Source: Monosporascus cannonballus (Eukaryota > Ascomycota > Sordariomycetes > Xylariales). Taken from it: a DNA stretch of 64,000 nucleotides. Under the pieces are notes generated by a model. That model was not told the origin of the DNA and did no database searches. It was given only the letters and a program-made list of their open reading frames with translations. This document shows positions 61,472-64,000 of this stretch, piece after piece (positions within the stretch are counted from its first letter, which is position 1; each line of letters opens with the position of its first letter). The DNA is taken from assembly GCA_004154925.1 (NCBI GenBank), contig QJNS01000198.1, positions 85,370 to 149,369 on the forward strand, read 5' to 3'. Both the position numbers and the translations under genes were made by a program.

Positions 61472-62328
61472 AGATGACCCCCCCATCTGTGCTCCACCCC
61501 CTCAACGCGCCAGCGTTTTCTCATACAAAATCGCCAAAATCGCTATATTTTCAACAACACTTTAAAATTCGAATAAAAGTCATAAAAATGGGCTACCATA
61601 GGTGTTATTATTAGCGTTAAGATCTTTACATAATAAAAATATTTAAAATTTTACTATATCTATATAATATTTTTTAAAACTTTTATATTTTCGATAAATC
61701 TATCTACTATATATTATATATATATATATGTTGGAAAATTCATAACTTTTTTAACATAAAAGATATAAAAAAATATTTTACATATTATTATATTATAAAC
61801 GCTATCAAATACAGGTTCCAATTTAATTATATCTTTATTAAATAAAAAAATATAACGTAAAAACGAAAATTAAAAAATAGAAAACATTTTGTATAGAAAA
61901 AATAATATCTTATTTTTAAATATTAATAATATAATAACTAATAAAGATATATTAGCGATATTGTAATAAATTATTAAAAATGACAAAATATTTAATTATT
62001 TAAAAAGGTTATATTTTTCTTTATTATATTCACTTAAATATATATAAATAAACATATCTTTTCGATCTTAATAATTTGCTATACAATTTATATAGAAAAA
62101 TGTTAACGTTTTATTTTCGTAATTTCGACCTAAATTTAATCTATATAAATATTAATATTATGTAAGAAAACTTTGCATACTATATTATTTTAAGGCCTTA
62201 ATTATGATTCCGTCGGTCATTTTTTAACATCTGTTTTTGTTAATTAATTATAAATATGCAGTTTTGGTGATTTTGTATGGGAAATGGCGGCGCGTTGAGG
62301 GGGTGGAGCGCGGATGGGGGGGTCATCT
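61472..62328. mobile_element. TA-flanked inverted-repeat DNA transposon, 857 bp
   Basis: The left end AGATGACCCCCCCATC and right end GATGGGGGGGTCATCT are perfect complements, and the terminal inverted repeats extend, with mismatches, to about 70 bp. They include a block that reads GCGCGTTGAGGGGGTGGAGC at the right and its complement at the left. Each end is flanked by TA (61470-61471 and 62329-62330), the target duplication of the Tc1/mariner-Fot1 superfamily. The interior is extremely AT-rich with no open frame, so it is non-autonomous or RIP-killed. Composition switches sharply at the inner edges of the repeats. A related end lies at 18541-18615. Confidence 0.9.
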
Positions 62329-62330
62329 TA

Positions 62331-63978
62331 TGATGTCATAGGACGGAATAAACAAGTCGCTTCTTTTCAACGTTGCATGTGAGAGCCGATATGGCGTAAG
62401 TAGCATTGGTGCGATTCCGATTTGCCAAACGAGACATTCAAATCTTGACGTATAATTACACATTGAATGGATACCGGTACTCTGTGGACCCGAAGTGGGC
62501 AGGCGCTCAAGTGTGTTGCAAGCGTGCCATATCGAAGCACCAGCCGAACCCTGAAATCGAGCGCCTACCAAGAAGCCCTAGAGTATGAGTCCAACGTCGA
62601 TATCTAAACTCCATAGCTTCTCTGTCGGTGGTTCTTGTCTGGGGGCTTCGGGTTCGGTACTCTCTATTAGAGGTAGTCGTCGTCTCGGTGTTCGATTTCT
62701 CCGAAGACAGACAAGCGACCTCTCCATTCTTGAGGGGGGGAATGCTGAAAATTTCCCTGTCGAGGGCCGTCCGTGCCGTTATGGAGCTTTTGATGTTCGT
62801 CGTCTTCGCATATCTTGCCGTAGACGAATTGGGGGCGTCGCAGTGTAGAACGCTTAAGGCGAGAACACCTATCCCAGACGAGGATGCCGGTGGCCGCAGA
62901 AGCGAGTTGAGTATAGCATGACGTTACGGAAAAGCCGTGCGATAGGCTAGTATAAGTAGACAGCCGGTGTGAGGTGTGATATGAGTAGAGGGAACAACCC
63001 GAAACAGCTGGTCTTGGGCTGAGTCAAGTACTACTGCTGTAATGTCCACCTGTCTAGACTCCTATCCGTAGGCATCCTCGAGTCCATCATCTATCTCCAA
63101 GCGCGGACACCCGAGAATAAAAGGTGGGCCACCACCACCGGTTATGGGAGGAGATGGTCCCACCTCTTCCGCGATCCGGAGTCAGTAGTGGCGGTCTCGG
63201 CAGCCCCCGCAGCCCCGTCCAGGGACCCCAATCCACCCCCTGCGCGGGCGGGAAATCCCCTAATCTCCCTTATCGAGGCTCCTCCCTCTTCCTCCCCTTC
63301 CTCCCCCTTCCTCCATGCGGCGGCGGCGCCCAACGACCATCACCATAACAACCACAGGTCCTGCCACAGCGTGTAGGAGGGGTATCCGAGACACATTGGG
63401 AAGAGGAACCCCGGCCCCGGATTGGGTGTTCGCTTGCACGACGTCATCCGGAGCGTTGATAGTTCGCGGGGACTTGGCTAAGGCTTACCCTGTCCTTGTG
63501 AGTAATATATGCCCGCCGCGTCACTCATCTACGGTCATCCCGAAGATCAGGGCTTGGACGGCGGCTTGTTCGGCTGGATGGGCCATGTCTACCTCCTTAC
63601 CTAGGTAGTTGGTGTTCGACTTGCGAGAAGGTCTGCCGGCCGATGTCAGTTCTTCAGGGCATACTAAGATGGCGTTGAGTTTACTGCACGGGAGCAAGTC
63701 TCTACCAAGACTCGCCTAGACAACCATGCATAATAATCTGTAGTCCGTCCGGCCAATGAATAGGTCCAGGTCGTCTAATATTCTGGGCGTCTATCATTTG
63801 CCCCTGGAATACTGTACACACGCAAGGTGTAAGTACACGAGTGGATGCCACTTCTGGTTGGATAGGTCCCCGAGGCTGGCATTAGCATACCCGGACGACT
63901 TATGGAAGTAATAGGATTCAAAGACAGCGTGAGCGGACCTTATCCACCCCTTCCATATCCCAAGCTCATTTTGGGGCC
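62331..63978. other. Terminal region, no gene recognised
   Basis: Normal to GC-rich DNA. Frames at 62585-62921 and 63124-63608 are short, overlap on both strands and match nothing I know. A C/T-rich microsatellite-like stretch (CTCCTCCCTCTTCCTCCCC) lies near 63279-63320. Confidence 0.5.
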
Positions 63979-64000
63979 GGGGGGGGGGGGGGGGGGGGGG
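63979..64000. repeat. Homopolymer G run at the window end
   Basis: At least 22 consecutive G to the last base, following TTTTGGGGCC. This is more likely a sequencing or assembly artefact at a contig edge than a biological feature. It does not resemble the TTAGGG telomere repeat. Confidence 0.85.

Noticed and set aside
63979..64000. Telomere at the window end
   Set aside because: It is a pure G homopolymer, not TTAGGG repeats, and fits an assembly or sequencing artefact better.

Overview
The window looks like a piece of a filamentous ascomycete (Pezizomycotina) genome. Protein genes have short GT-AG introns of about 50-150 bp. The families are typical of moulds: a microsomal P450, a psi-factor-producing oxygenase, a CFEM surface protein, a DUF2235 hydrolase and a mitochondrial-type hemerythrin. 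The DNA is sharply two-speed: normal-composition gene islands alternate with very AT-rich, gene-free blocks full of stop codons. In the blocks, paired LTR copies differ mainly by C-to-T and G-to-A changes, the mark of repeat-induced point mutation (RIP).

Layout. 1-18615 is an AT-rich block containing a RIP-degraded LTR element on the minus strand (8510-15030); it ends at the terminal repeat of a DNA transposon. 18838-23338 is a small island with an intact ten-exon P450 gene, a little-mutated solo LTR and the first exon of an unknown gene. 23339-36956 is a nested retrotransposon: a Ty1/Copia-type element whose right LTR was later hit by a Ty3/Gypsy chromodomain element. Both target-site duplications are perfect (CCAGG and CTCAA). 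The composite sits exactly on the 3' splice site of the unknown gene, whose second exon resumes at 36961.

From 36961 to the end the DNA is mostly normal. It holds a 426-bp hAT-type MITE with a perfect 8-bp duplication; a secreted protein of three six-cysteine modules separated by dibasic sites (40266-41094, +); a 1114-residue Ppo fatty-acid oxygenase (45673-41758, -); a DUF2235 hydrolase (47568-49687, +); an aminoglycoside-phosphotransferase-like fragment (about 53202-53581, +); a CFEM membrane protein (56183-57485, +); and an HHE hemerythrin (61073-60238, -). An 857-bp TA-flanked inverted-repeat element lies at 61472-62328. The last 22 bases are an uninterrupted G run.

There is no convincing multi-gene biosynthetic cluster. 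The Ppo gene converges on the cysteine-rich protein gene and diverges from the DUF2235 gene. All gene models were spliced by eye: exon phases were checked arithmetically, but no transcript or database search was available. The strongest candidates for something new are the three-module Kex2-type cysteine-rich protein, the transposon split of the unknown gene, and the uneven RIP protection at transposon edges.
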